A stretch of 64,000 bases of DNA from Larus michahellis (GCF_964199755.1 NC_133898.1:31375985-31439984); one strand, 5' to 3'; counted from the first letter of the stretch, positions 1 through 13,800 are shown. Notes: a model not told the origin generated them from the sequence alone. Program-made: numbers and translations.

Positions 1-3000
1 TTGATGGACTTCCTAGGCTGAAAAGAGTGACTCTGGGGGAAAGATGATCATTATATTTAAAAGCAGTGAGTGTGAATGAAGAAGCGTAAGGAAGGTGAAA
101 AAGGAGCTATTTCTCATCATTTCTGACTAAACAAGAACTACAAACACTCAGTTAAATTCTAGGATACCTGATTTTAAAAAAGCAAAAGGAAGCGTGAAGA
201 AGCCGTGGATCTTGTTGCCCCAGGATGTTGTCCTGGACAAAAGCATAATTGTGTTCAGAAAAGGATTAGGCGAATTAGAGGAGGCTGGGTTCTTGAGTAG
301 CTATTAAGCATGATGGCGCAAGTGCAAGCTCTCATTCAGGAAGTGTCTAAGCTTATATCTTGCTGGATGGATACAGCAGGGAAAGAATTACTCTGTATAT
401 ACCCCTTTTCCTAGAGCTGTTATTAGACTGGACTATACAGACCTTTGGTTGGCTCAGTATGGCAGTGCTAGATTGTGAAATATAGGGTTTTTTTCCCCAC
501 TTGGTAGCATAAGTGACTTCTTGTCAGCCGTGTACAAATGGCACAACACATCACTGAGAGAACGGGGAGAGTGTTTCCGGAGGGTGTTTCGTGACGAGGT
601 GGGCTCCGCGGAGCGTGCCAGGATGACCGTGCTCGTGGCAAGGGTGCCCGCATTCCTCTCTGGTTTTACAAGTGGAAGGGGTGATGGAAAGTACTACAAG
701 GCAACGTGCTCTTCATTTAATACAGATCATCTGTCTTAGTCCCAAAGGTGATTGAAAACACATTTTTACAACAGAAAATGAATGGCCACAGTTAATTTGG
801 TAGATGGGAATCTGCTCTGGGAAAGCGAACAACGGCTGATCACAGGGTCACGTTCTTGCTGATAGTGCGGCTGCTGATGTTTTTTCCATATCAGTGTCAA
901 GGAGGGAAACCAGCAGCTCCTATGCCAATGAGAGACCTATCTGTTATGAGTGTCAGCACTTTGTAAACTACTTCACTCTACTCCCTGTCTCTTCCCTTCA
1001 CCTCTTAGCCTCCGCTTTAATAAATATTTTAGATGGAGAGATATTCTCTGCAAGACCTCAATGTGCTGTGTAGATGTACTGTAAATGTGTAGAAGAGATG
1101 AGCCTCCTTTTACCACCTGCTCTGGATTCCACTCACAAAGATCTGATGGTAAAAATTAGTAGGATAGACTGAGAAGGCAGGTGAAAAAGTAAATATGCTC
1201 CGATTCAGACATAAAAGCTGACATTAAAAAAAGGATCACCAAAACACTTGATAAGAAATCTCTGTGAGTAGACTCTGACTTTTAGAATGTAACTTAAATG
1301 AGTTGTGCTGAGGTTTTGCAATATTTAGTTCATGTTAATTGTTTTTTTTTTCCTTTTTTTTTTCACTTCTGATTTTTGTCCAAAAGTGGAAGTGCAGGAA
1401 ATCCCCCAAGAAAGGCAGTTCTGGAGATTTCCAGCTCTTTTTGGGGCTCCAGAGATTCAGATAGTTTGGGTAAACCTGTGAACTTTTGGATGTTTATCTG
1501 AACTGAACCTGAACTCTAAATCTTCTAGGGTTCACCCAGCTAAGTCAAAGGGAGGAAGGCCTATAATGATAATTTTAATGTTCTTTTCTCATTCAGCCAT
1601 GGATATGACCCTCCCCAGCCTCCTGAGAATTTCTATGTGCTGCATTAAACAAAGAAAAAGCTAAATAACGTGTTTCACATATGCATAATTAAACATTGTA
1701 CGCACCATTACAGCTTCAGCTGCTATACATCCCAGTTGCTAGCTGCTCTCTTTGTAGGAGGATTTAGCTAGAAAACAGATGACTGTTTCCAACCTGACAT
1801 TGCCTCTAATGACGTCTTTCATGTCAGACGAAGATAACTTACAGAAAAACACTAGAAACAAAATTACTGAGCTGTAGTAAGTAAAGCAATAGAAAGAAAA
1901 GAAAGCTCATTAAATAAACACGTATGTGAATATGTAGTGTTCATTCTGTCAAGTTTTTAGAAGTGAATATAGTAACTTTTTCTTTGTCTGACCTTACAAT
2001 CACAGCATCTGGGTTCTTGATGTTTATCTATGGAGACCTCTGGCAAACAGGGGAGCAGTTTATAATCTCCATTCTATAAAAAAGAATTTTCCGTGGCAGA
2101 TAACATCATAGCCTTCTTGATGTCAAAGGCAAGGCACTATCTGATTTTTCTTGCTGCAGGATTTTACTAATAGAAGTTAATGTAAGAAATCCACAGGAGA
2201 GTGAGAGATGGAGACAAGGTTTTCATCTACTTTGTCAAACTATCCACACATAGCCCATCATCCAAAGCAGTTATTGCTGGCTCAAATTCCTAGTCTTGTA
2301 TTACATGCAATGAAACTATGATATGTTCAGAGGGTTCTCCAGCTTGAAAACACCCAGCAGCGCTACCCTGGCCTAGCTCTCATTATCTTCTGCCCTTTTT
2401 AGACTGCATCAGGGATGACAGTGGTCTTACGCTTATTAACAAGTAGGTGTGACGAAAACACAAGGCCTGCTTTCAAGCGTCCTTCCAGATGCAAGAAAAG
2501 TAATTGCCGGAAAAATGCATAACTAAATTTCCCTTAGTGAACGCGCAGATTAGCAGTTTGGTAGCAAGCCTGAAGAGACAATGCTCTTCATTATGGAGGT
2601 GTCGGAAACATGGTGCCCTCTGTTCTTGTCACCTCCCTTTGGGCACCTACATGAGTACTACTGTTAGGAGCTTTCCGTGCTTCCTGCAGTCTGTGGAGAG
2701 AGGGCTAGTGCCCATGCCTGTAAGATCTGCCTCACTTTCTGGTGGTGCCAGGACTTACAAGGAATAAATCTAAAGTTTACTTCCCAAATGCCTTCCCAAG
2801 TCATGCTTTTAATGTTTATGGAATCACTATGACTGTGTTACCACAGCAGCAATCATTTATGCCTTTGGAGCTGCCTGCCACTGCAGGGGAAATTCGGAAG
2901 AGCCTGTTTTATTTTCAAAGGAATTTGGAAACCGTCGTGCTCCATTTGAGCTCCTGGGTTTTCCGCAGAGCTCAGCGTTCAACAGGGGTATGCTGCTCTC

Positions 3001-4700
3001 GGCTTCTCTCTGTGGGAGCAGATGTGTGTTGAGACCCCTACAAAACTTTAAGGACTGCTGTTAGGTCCTACATTCATAAGAAACGTCTGTTGCAAAGTTC
3101 AGACTGGGTTTGTTCACAGATTTTTTGAGAGGGCTCTCAAACAAATTGCAGTTAATTTATACTTTTGAACAGGAACTGTGTGGGATTCAGTAATTTTGTG
3201 GGATTTTCAGATTTTTGAAATTTGGCTAGCTTTCTGTTTGCTTCTGTGTGCGGATCCATGCAGGCATGAGGTTCATAGATACGAAGCTATGAAAGCTGCA
3301 GCTTAAGGAATTGTTTTCATCAGCCCTTGAGAATGGAGACTTCCAGTCTGGCATACTTATATTGCATAACGTACTTCACATTGCACTCAGTCTTTCCAAA
3401 ATACCATCTCCTGGAGTGTATGCTTGAATAAAAACGCTCTCCAGACTCATTCAGTTTCTAGGAACATCTTATTGGAAAAATTGTTGGGTTTTTTTCCTCC
3501 TAATGAAACCAATGCAATGAAGCACTGAATGGGAGAAAGATATTAATGAACAAATCCTCTAGAAGTAATGGCTCAGGAGAAATGTCCATGCCAGCAGGAT
3601 GCAGGAATGCCTCCTAGATACACTGAACCTGGTATGTGCAACTGTGTTTACATAGCAAATCAAAGAAGATTAGCTTCTATACACAAGGTCCAAGGAGATC
3701 TGAACCAGGGGAGTTATACTTACTTGAAGGTACAGTGAACTTTTTATGATCAAAGATTACTTTGGGGCCTTTCCCACAGATCAAACTCTTAGCCTCAGCT
3801 TGAGATATAGGTTGAGATAAAATTGATTCCAATGTTACAACGTTCCAATGTCTGAAACCTTTTTAGTTCATGTAAATATGCGTCGTTCCTCTGCTTTTGT
3901 CCTAGTATCGATAGTATTCATTTTGCCATCGAAAGAATGGTTATGACTTTATTTTGAAGCCGGAGTATTGGATGCAAGTTTACAAAAGCGAGTGCTTACT
4001 TGCAAAGTATACTTAGATGTAAGTCTTGCAATTTCTTGTATTCTGGAAATGCTTTACAGGGAAGTCCCACTGAAAGAAGGTCACCATCAGCAGTAAGATT
4101 CTGGTGCTGATGTAGCTTTATCTCAGAGAGAGAGAAAAGCCAGGCAATAAAATGGGATTATCAGTGGAAATGAAAACATTTAAAGGAGTGAAGCATAAGA
4201 ATAAACAGTCTCTCTCACACGCCCACAAAAGAGAATCTTTCAACTGGGGCTTCAGATAAGGAAACGTTTCCACTAGAGGTGCAATTAGAAGAAATAATTG
4301 GGTCAGTTGAACTCTGGGTCAGTTGACCCTGGGCCTCTTTGTGGCACAAGTCTGATTCTGCCCTGAGCAGGAGCAGAGCAGGGAATGTGACTATACACAA
4401 TCCTCCTGGAGACCAGATTCATCGCTTTCTGAGTCCAAATGCCACAGGTTGAAGCACTGACTCGTAATATCGCCAAACACTGGGGGAGCTAAGATCCAGA
4501 TCTGGGTGGGGATCTACGCAGCGTGATCTGGATCCCCTTTATCCCTTAGGGCACTGTAGCATGCTGTCACACTTTTGCTTTCCCTTGTTGCAGTTACTTA
4601 TTTGTGAGTCATACAATTCTGTCAGCTCACAGCCCGGTTTCTTCTCTCCTGATAAAGTATGAGAATAGTGATTAATGTCTTATGTTTTGTTGTGCCATGA

Positions 4701-4714
4701 GTTGCCATGGGAAC
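4701..4714 (+). promoter_or_regulatory. RFX-family X-box-like motif
   Basis: GTTGCCATGGGAAC matches the palindromic RFX X-box GTTGCCATGGCAAC at 13 of 14 positions. RFX winged-helix factors bind such inverted repeats as dimers, often in promoters and enhancers of ciliary genes. The motif is seen directly; binding is inference. No promoter or gene start is recognised nearby, so it would have to be a distal site or a chance match. Confidence 0.35.
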
Positions 4715-6368
4715 GAGCTCGAGGCTGCAAATCTAATGAAGTATCCTATCTTGTGGAACAAAGGAAAGCGGGAAGCGATGGTACTGTGGGCAAGAAGCCT
4801 TATGTGAAAGTCTGTTGTCTGAGATCAGTTTAGGTCAGTCTGGCTGTCCCGGTACTTCCTATCTTGTCTTTCAGTGCATCAGGAAATCTTACTAGAACTT
4901 GGTCTGATTAGGAATTATTCATTACTTAAATATGGACATTAGAATCTAATTTCCTATATGCTTTTTAAAATAATGGCTGTGGAATTTGTGTTGTTTATTG
5001 ACTGAAAGTTTTTTTACTTGCAGAAAAAGGAAGAAAATATACCCAAAAGCAAAAATATATGGTGCAAAAATTCAAGAACTGCTGAGAAAAATGCCAACAC
5101 CTTCCTTTCTAGCCCAGGATACATAGTCCATGCTCTGTAGCGTGTGCACTGAGAGGAGTACATCCTTAACCAGAGCAATGTTAGAGTGATGCTTTCATCG
5201 TTAGACTGTCGGAACAGCTGGTTATCTGCAGTGTAGGAACTTCCCGGGGCAAGGGTTGTATCTTGACCTTTGTGTTTTATAGCCAGTGGTCCTCACCTCC
5301 TTCACCTCTAATATGCTTCAAAATTATACAGGATTTTGCAGACTGGAAGAAACATCTCATTCTGCACAAAGTTATTAGAAAGGGTGGTGCAATCTCTGAA
5401 CAACTACTATTATTGTTTCCTAGTCAGTGATACTGCCAAGTGTGTAGGAAGCTGAATTCTTCCTGTACAAGCATTTCCCATAATTTGTACCTTAATTTCT
5501 ACTACGCTAAGTAAAAACACTTCCTCTCTTGGGGTGGGCTTTTTTTTTTTTTCTCTTTGGGCGTAAGAAAAGGCTGGAAAACTGTATGGATAACACCATT
5601 GCTCAGTGTTGTCCTTTTCCAGAACTCTGGTCCGCGTGGTGTGCAGGATTGTGCTGGGAATTTCCCCCCTCGCATTTGGGCCCTGCCTGCGATTTATAGG
5701 AGAAGGATGGAAGTCCTGACATTTGGAACACAGCAATGCCTCTTGCTTATTTCCCAGTAGAACTTTCGACTTAAAAGATTTAGATGCTTTTCCTTATTAA
5801 ACAGAGTGAATACTTCAGTGTTTTCAACTCAAAGCCCATCAACATATCTCCATATTTTGTCAAGGGGCCCAGCTGCCAATTCTCAGTGGAAGTGCTGTTA
5901 GCAGTGGTGGTAATCCAGCATGGTGGTCTAAGAAAAGGATAGCAGCCAGACATTTGTGTTCAGGCTCCAGTTTTCTCTCTTGCATTTGGCTACAGTCACC
6001 GAAACCAAAGCTTTAAAAAAAAGTCTTTGGTTTATGATAAACAAGATGGTCACCCCGGAATTAGGATCCCCTCGCTTTTGAAAAGGTTGTCTCTTACCTT
6101 TGTGCTTGTGTTTCTTGATCTGTCAACTCTCGGCGATGCTATGTTTCTTAAAACAGACTTGTCTGTCTGGTAAACGTTTGCAATGCAATGGTTAAATCTA
6201 AGACAGTAAGTGTGCAGATGGTAGACTAGGTTATTAATTTTGGTCTGTAATTGCAAACTGAGAATAGGGTAGGAAAAGTCATACAAAACTGGATTATATA
6301 TTTGAGGCTTTAATCTCTGCCATTGAATCTCCATCTCTTTCTGTCTCTTTCTTTCTCTCTTTCATTAG

Positions 6369-6454
6369 CACGCATGTCCCCAGAGCTCATACTCTCTGCT
6401 CTGGCTCCCAGCTCATCCCCGCTGTCACCACAGTGGCATTTGGCAGTCCCTGAG
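6369..6454 (+). other. Weak candidate exon (splice-site bounded)
   Basis: A long pyrimidine tract (about 6330-6364) leads to an ATTAG acceptor ending at 6368. The 86-base segment after it ends in GAG followed by GTGAGA at 6455, a good donor. One frame stays open across the segment and well beyond both ends, but the peptide is rich in Ser, Pro and Leu and is not recognised. Such pairs of splice-like signals occur by chance, so this is only a candidate, coding or non-coding. Confidence 0.13.
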
Positions 6455-7607
6455 GTGAGAGAGGGAGCTGAAAGTGTGCTGTATGGTGTCCTGCAGCTCT
6501 GCCCCAACACAAAACACATTTCCCACCTACAGGACGCTTTTTTATGTCTCCCCTTTCCGAATGTTCCCTGTTTCTCTGCCCCCGCAGGACAGCACTCCCT
6601 GTCCTTTAAGAGAAGTTTTATATTCAGATTACTAATTTTAACCTGATTATTGTTTGTGAAACCAATAATTGGAAGAAGTCAGTTATTGGTTAACAGCTTT
6701 AGTGGTAAATCAGTTCCAGCAGCTTGCTGCGCTGCTGCTAGCATGAATCCACGTGCTTCTCAGCTAGAAGCTCTCGTCTCTCTCTCCTCCCCTCTCTCTG
6801 CGATCCTTTGCTGGGTCCATATGGTGCTAGGGATGTTAGCACTTCAGAGGAGTGTTTCAATATACAGTTATGATTCTAATTTTTGGCATCAGCTTTTTAT
6901 TACAAGTTGATGCCTGGCTGGAGGCGTGAGAGAGTGGGAGCAGAGAGGGCTCTCGACCATGTGTGAAGCAAGGAGACGGCAGGCTGCGGTAGCAGAAATA
7001 ATACAATAGCTTTTCTCTGGAGCATGAAAATGGGGTCTGGAGCAATCCCCTTGGCCCTTAATCTCTTGCTAATCGATATCTGTTGCTAACCCTGGCGTTT
7101 ATAGCAGGGACCATGACAGTTTTGCTGGGAGGAAGGGTCAGGATTTCAACTACAATAAAAGTTGCAACTCAGGTTAGTAGCATGTAAAGTTTTTTTGTCT
7201 GACATGGGCGCATAAAGTATGAAATACAAAGCTCTGTTTGAAGATAAGACCAATTCTAGGTACCGGTGCTCATTTTCTATATTGTCTTCAGTTTGCTTTT
7301 CATGTAGGTCTAAAAATATAATGAAAATGTAAGCAGATGTGTTTCTATGATAATACAGAATAAGCTCCTGATATGGAACAATTTGGTTTGTATTTTATAT
7401 TAGGCAGAAGTTGGTACTTATAAATAAGATCAGCAAATGCAACCATATTTCCAGATAAAACCAGTAATAATTGTAAGAGATTGTGTGAAATTATTAGTAA
7501 ATAGCAAAGAAGCAGAGTAGTATCCTCTGATTAGCAATTACAAAACTTAGAGATACAAAATTAAAACTAAACTCAAAAAGGAATGAAAAGATGTTAAGGA
7601 TGGACAT

Positions 7608-8019
7608 CCTAGAATGGTTTAGGTTGGAAGGGACCTTAAAGATCATCCAGTTCCAACCCCCCTGCCATGGGCAGGGACACCTCCCACTAGACCAGGCTGC
7701 TCAAAGCCCCATCCAGCCTGGCCTTGAACACTTCCAGGGATGGGGCATCCACAGCTTCCCTGGGCAACCTGGGCCAGTGTCTCACCACCCTCACAGTAAA
7801 GAATTTCTTCCTAATTTCTCATCTAAATCTGCCCTCTTTCAGTTTAAAACCATTACTCCTTGTCCTATCGCTACACTCTCTGATAACGTGTCCCTCCCCA
7901 TCTCTCCTGTAGGCCCCCTTTTAGGTACTGGAAGGCTGCTGTAAGGTCTCCCCGGAGCCTTCTTTTCTCCAGGCTGAACAACCCCAACTCTCAGCCTGTC
8001 TTCATAGCAGAGGTGCTAC
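7608..8019 (-). mobile_element. CR1 LINE, 5'-truncated 3'-end fragment
   Basis: This is an avian CR1 non-LTR retrotransposon fragment on the minus strand. Its 3' end is at the left, where the complement of CCATTCTAGGA is followed by the GGTTGGAAGGGACC block. The body then runs through the ORF2 C-terminal region (CTTCCAGGGATGGGGC, GGGCAACCTGGGCCAGTG, AAGAATTTCTTCCTAAT, TTCTCCAGGCTGAACAACCC). It stops at about 8019, just past the AGAGGTGCTAC block, whereas the copy at 40913-41405 continues further. That gives about 412 bases of a several-kilobase element, the usual 5' truncation from target-primed reverse transcription. In-frame stops and indels make it inactive. The boundaries are good to a few bases. 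Confidence 0.95.
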
Positions 8020-10141
8020 GCTCAGGTTTAGGCTCTGTCCTGAAGTGATCTTGTTGTAGTAGCCTTATAATATCAGACCTTACCACACGCACAATACCGC
8101 ACACAGCTCTCCCTAATGAAGGACTGATATACCATGGTTGGTGGGAAAACCAGAGTAACAGAGATTGCCTAGGGCACAAAGGGGGCAAAAGCATCAGCCT
8201 GACCTAGCAGGGAGCCAGGTCTGATCCAGCTGAAATTGTTAATTCTAGTCCAAAACCAGCCCTACTAAGCATAACCCGGGCACTTTGTCATTATGTGGAT
8301 CCCTGTGTACCATGTTGCCCTGTGCTCTGGGTCATGCTGGGCTTATAAATAATAAGAACGAGAGCAGCCCTGTTGTGTGGGCTGAGGCAAAGAGCACAGG
8401 TATGCCCTGAGGAGGTGGTTGAGGGCTGTAGCATGCTGTGAAGCAGGCAGACAGAGGCTCCTGATGGGCAATACTGGAGATCAGGGGTTCCCAGCACGGT
8501 GCAGGTGTGAGGTGTGTGGGTGTTTTGTATCTTACTCTCAGGTGCTTGTACCTCCTCACAAACTATGCAGGGAGCCACGATGCCTTAAATGAGGGTTAGA
8601 GACCCCACTTAGGAGTCAGGAGTGAGGTAGACTGCATGATCTTGTGTATTGCACTTGCCCGTAAGAGAAATCTTTGTGGTCTGTAAAACTTCGGAAGAGT
8701 TTTGGGCCTTCCTGAAAGTAGTTAAGGAACAAAGGAGTGTATGGAGTCCTTCTGAAGGAGAAAAGGATGAGAGTATTCCATGGAGACGTATTAAAGTCAA
8801 TCCAAAGTGAACTGGTGACTTTACAACCCTCAAGCAAAGTACCCCAGGTCGTTTGTTTTATACAACAGCATCATGTATGAAATATGAAAATGTGTACATG
8901 ACCTTCTTTTAAACTGCTGTGATTTATTGCTGCCAGAACCATGAGGGAATCAAGACGAGCTTATGAAGAAATCAATGTTATGTGGGATTGCAAAATGATG
9001 CTAGGTCTGACGAATCCTTTCCGAAGCCCTTTAACCCCAAGAAATCTGCTGCTTTACTCAGATGTTGCAGAGCGGATATCTCATCCACTCTGATTCCAAA
9101 AAGCCTTAGGTCTCTAAATGTTTTTCAGGAAGGTGATGTTTGGCTTTTTTTAGTATTAATGTTTGTGTTTCATGCAGTCTTCTGCATGCACTTAGGTTTT
9201 GTTGTCATAATGTCTTTTCGTTGCTGAGAAACTTGAATGACGCTGGTTTTATTTTCTTTGGCAGCATAAAACATCCCATTTTTTTCAGATTATTCAGTAA
9301 TCTCCATTTGCCTTGCTCTGCTAAACATGCTTTAATTTAAAAGCTACTGTGTTCTTTCATATTTGTAATTTGACGTGTGCTTCTCCCATTTTCCCTAGCC
9401 TTCTCAATACTTCTGTAGCGCAGCTGCTGTCTTCAGATTATAGTTCTGAAGCAGGAGAGAAATACTGGGGAGAACCAAAATTTTTTATTTGTTTTCTTCA
9501 GAAGATACTGTTAATCTGCTGAAGCAAGAAAAGTCTTTGAGCTGAGAAATGGGTTAGCACAGCCTACAAATCATAATACAATTACTTGTGTTTGGGAAGG
9601 TGCCATAGCATGACGTATGATTTTCATTGCCTATTGGTGTTTCCTACAGTATAGGAGTAAATCTGTCTGATATTTACAACTCGGGTTTCTTTCTCTCCTT
9701 TTCTCTGTGTGCTTTTGTGAAGAATTAGTGCATCAAGTAGCATACCTGAAACCTGAGATACCTCAAGCAGGTGTTGTTTTCCAAAAATATTGAGGTCTCG
9801 ATCTGAAGCCTGCTGGGTCATTCGAAGCAGGGGCCCAAAATCGCAGATTACTTTCAAAAATCTTTAATGGGTTTTGACCTAAGTGGAATTTTGACCTATT
9901 CAAGAACTAGCTTATACACAGGTATTGTGGTACGTGAACCGTCAAATGTCTCTGACCTCTTGGTAAAGCAATTAAGTGGTCTGCTTTGCACCGTGCAGAG
10001 CTAACCTTTGTGGAGGTTGTCTGTACAACCTTTGGGAATGTGAGCAGGTAGTATGTCCTCATTAGGTATGATGGAAAGTCCCCATCAGACAGATGTAACA
10101 CACGTAGTGGGTGTCTCAGAGTGCAGTGACATGGCAGGTAT

Positions 10142-10153
10142 GCCACCAGGGGG
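10142..10153 (+). promoter_or_regulatory. CTCF-like core motif
   Basis: GCCACCAGGGGG matches twelve contiguous positions of the vertebrate CTCF core (GCCACCAGGGGGCGC). The last bases differ, since ATG follows instead of CGC. CTCF is the zinc-finger insulator and loop-anchor protein. The match is seen directly; occupancy is inference. If bound, the motif points along the plus strand. Confidence 0.35.
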
Positions 10154-10826
10154 ATGTGCTGCAGCCTCAGCACAGCAGTGTGCTGCTGTAAGGCTTCCTG
10201 GGATCAGACCTCCTTCCAACCCGTTGAGCCACAGTCATACTCCACTGCTGTGCTTCACCCATCCTCAAAACCCACTGGCATTTGGGGTCAGTTGGTGGCA
10301 GTAGTCTACATGGCCCTGTGCCAAACTAGACTCTCGTTTTCTCCTCGCTGGGGCCATCAAAACATGATGAGGCTTTATTAGACTTGACTTGGGAGTTTCG
10401 GTGGCTTCTTCTCAGGTCTCCTACATCTGCCATGGAAAATTCTCTGTTGCTACAGAGTCCTCCACTGTAGGGCTGTGAGAGCAGGAGAGTGCTCCCCCAC
10501 AGCCCCAATGATGTCTGCTTATGATAATGTTCCTACCAGAGATGCTGGCTGAGAGCCTTGCCAATGAAACTGTCTTCGGTAGCATGTTTCTCTTCTTACT
10601 AGAAGGGGAGGAGGGTGACATTTCTTTCCCTGAAGCTTCTGGCCGTAGGGCTTAGAGTAGGCAGAGTTTCCTTTGCTTCTGGTAAAAAATAGTCAAGATT
10701 ATGTATGACAGGGCTGTGTCCTGTATGGATCATGTGAATTCTTTATGCGTCTTAGCCTGAGGTAAGTCTGGCCTGACTCACCATGACTTTGTGGCTGTGT
10801 ATGACAGGCAGGGATTTCTTGTTCTC

Positions 10827-10852
10827 AAAAAAAAAAAAAAAAAAAAAAAAAA
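10827..10852 (+). repeat. Poly-A homopolymer, 26 A
   Basis: An uninterrupted run of 26 A follows GTTCTC and precedes GAATAATTAGG. No AATAAA signal or recognisable retroposon lies immediately upstream. It is therefore called a simple homopolymer tract rather than the tail of a retrocopy. Confidence 0.95.
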
Positions 10853-13800
10853 GAATAATTAGGAAAACTGTGCTCAGACAAGATAAATCATTCTAGTAAA
10901 ATTTTCCAATGTTTTGATGAAAAATCAGTAATGTTTATTTTATTATTAGTGCCATGTGTTATTGTTATTACCATCATTTTCAGTCAAACCTGCGAGTTTA
11001 TTTTCAGCCTTATTTTCAGATGAAAGTTTTTGCCCTAGGACCTTGATTGGAAATGATTTTTTTTTTTTTTCTTTGGGCCTGGTTTGGCAATGCATTGTCT
11101 TTCAATAGGCATGAAATCAGCTCAGGAGGTGCTTGGTTCAAGCGTCAGGATTTCGGGACAGGCCTTAGAGTAGAGGAGTTGCTCGGGAGGTCATATTTTG
11201 CGTCTTCTCCCCCTGCTCCCATGTTCTGCTCGTGTGAACAGAGCAATTGGTGCTGAGGAGCTGGTGTCCGCATGAAGAACACTTCAGGTGCTCTACCTTG
11301 AACTATTTCTAATCTGGTCCTGTAGGCTGCATATCCGTAACTGGTTGGAGTGCAGTAGGTGCACTGCTGGAGCAGATCTTCCAGTTTAGTTTCATAATCC
11401 AGTTTGTGAGCCCTAAGGCTGTTTGAAGTGCAAACCAAATCATGGTAAGTGGGATGATAAGGACATTTTCTTCAAAAGCTTACTGCTGATTTGAGACAGA
11501 AAGCGAATGTGAGCGCACTTGCTTTATTTCTTGTGCTCAGTGATTCCTGACACGTTACCCTCTATGTAAATATCCCTGACATGGTTAAATCATCAGAAAT
11601 GCAGCCATACTCTTACGCAAACTTAAGCATTATGGGCCTTTATACAGTAAAAAAAGAAAAAAAATAACCTAGTATTTTAAGAAATCCTGTGCAATGTGCG
11701 TTAAAAGTGTGTGAATGGCTGTCCTCTCTGTGTTTCAGATAATTGGTAAGTCATCTGGAGCAAATATCTTGTGTGCTGATAAAACATAATCGTTTTTATC
11801 AGTTCAAACTGTGGACTAATTGTCACACATTCAGTGGCCTTCAGCAGGAATTTTTTCAAAGCCACATGCTATCTACGGTGTCAGCTACTTTTTTTACCTG
11901 GTCTGGATTCTCTTCCACTTACATTACACCCTCACTTCTATGTAAACTCTGCTTCTGCTCTGTTTTGGCTTATCACCTGCAAAGTAGTCACCTACCTTCT
12001 GAAATAAAAGCACCGATGGTAACAGTGTGATGTGTCTATCCACCGCAGCCCAAATTCAGTTTAGGAGTAAAAGGTGTCCTGTTAAATTCAGGTTTATCTT
12101 CATCTGTCAGTCACCAGTGTAAGTAGAGCTACAAATCCAAAGATTGTAGTACTATATTAGCCATATTTTTCTACCCCTGTATGTTTATAAGAAAACTATG
12201 GTCTAGCCTGTTTGGATGTTTCTAGTATGTTAAATATATGCAACAAACAACCATTAACGAGTTTTAAAACTGTGATGCTTATTCAGTGCTCTTGAATGTG
12301 AGCCAACATTAATTCAAGCTCAGTTGATCCTAATAAGTAACTAAGACCCCATTTCATAAACATGCAATTCTAGCTTGTTATTTCTGGCTCTGCCATTAGG
12401 CAAAATTCTCTACCCTCAGAACGACAGAATTGAGGGATTAGGGATAAACTGAAAATCGTGAATAATTCACAATTTTTTCCCTCCTCTTTTCCCTACCAAA
12501 GGCAACTCTAGAGGGGGTCAGTAACTGCTCTCAGTTATACACCCTTTATTCTGTGAGTTATGCACACGAGTGTGACCTGCCAGGGGAATGGGATTTGCTC
12601 ATATGAGTGGAGTCTGTGGGATCGGATGTAATATCTGATACTTTCTATTATCATCATAGGATCACTAGGACAAAGCACCAATGCCTGCACTGAAAGCTTC
12701 TACTTACACTTAGCTATCCTGAACAGGGATCTTTGGTGTCTCCCTGTTGTATGTTGTCCCAATACATATTTCTTTTCAAAAGAAATCTATGACATTTCAA
12801 AAGAATCTATTACATTTCTTGCTAAGATGCAATCAGTGTAATTTCTTACGCTGGTCCTTCAGATAATCTGGAACATGTGTTATGCTTGTTCCTTAAATAG
12901 ATTTTCTCTTCTACTTCTCTGATTTTGAAGAAAGATATTTTATGAAGGTCTCATGGAGAAGGAGAAAGTTTGCGGAAAATTATCAGGAGATGCATTTTAT
13001 TACATAAAATCCAGTGATGTAGGACTTCAGATTAAAACAACAAAGACTGAAAAACAATGTATTTCTCAGTAGAGACATTTCTTAGTCAACCTTTGTCTCT
13101 ACTGTGCCACTGGATATCTCATGCAGCTGTAGAATATAGGTTTAGGACTGTCCTTTTTTGTGTTTGTACAGTGCCCAGTCACTGGTGTCTTTGGGTCTCT
13201 GAGCTTCTAGGCATGATGGTGGTATGGAGGAAAGTAAGAGGTAAGGATATATTTCACCTCTCTCCTGCAGTGAGAATTGCTTGCTTGCATTCATAAGGTC
13301 TGTGTTGCTAACATACTCCTTTTTGCTCAAACTCCAAGCCTTCTGGCCTTCTGGCTGATGCTGCAGTGTTCATGTAAAGCTGTTGCATTGTTGCAGCATT
13401 ATGCCAAAATTTTAAAAAAGAACTCTAGTTAAATTAAAAATTAGGGTACTAGTGGCCTTATAGACTTGCTGTCTTCTTTATTCAGTGTCAGTGAATGGCT
13501 GTGCTGTTTGGCAGCGCTCATTAATTTTTCTCAAGCGGTTGCTGATGTCGTTATTGTTCTGGGCTTTCTTTTTTCTTCATGTGCAATTGTTATTTTTATC
13601 AAAGCATGTGGGGAGAACGCTGTGCACACAGCTGTGTGAGGAACGAATTCAGAAAAGGCCAAGTCAGTTTATAGGAGAAATCAGGTGTATTGCCATCAAG
13701 TTTTGGGTCAGTAGCAGGGCACCAAGTGACTTAGCTTTCTTAAAAAACATACTAAGGCTTTTAATTTCTGAACAGAACACGGGAATGCATGCAACCCACA

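Larger units (their letters stand above)
1..7607. other. Non-coding, mostly single-copy DNA
   Basis: No coding exon, RNA gene or interspersed repeat is recognised in this stretch. Every reading frame is short and unlike any known protein. It holds ordinary AT-leaning sequence, a T tract at 5540-5552, a pyrimidine-rich run at about 6330-6364, and an RFX-type X-box-like motif at 4701-4714. The pyrimidine run precedes a weak exon candidate (6369-6454). The stretch could be intergenic or intronic; the sequence alone does not tell. Confidence 0.75.

Noticed and set aside
7591..7944. 117-codon plus-strand frame
   Set aside because: It lies almost wholly inside the minus-strand CR1 copy and reads its non-coding strand. 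The equivalent frame recurs, on the minus strand, in the copy at 29651-29953, as expected for a repeat.
10154..10190. CAGCACAGCAGTGTGCTGCTG hairpin as a microRNA precursor
   Set aside because: The stem is only a few base pairs and no arm matches a microRNA seed context I recognise. A precursor needs a stem of roughly 25-30 bp.
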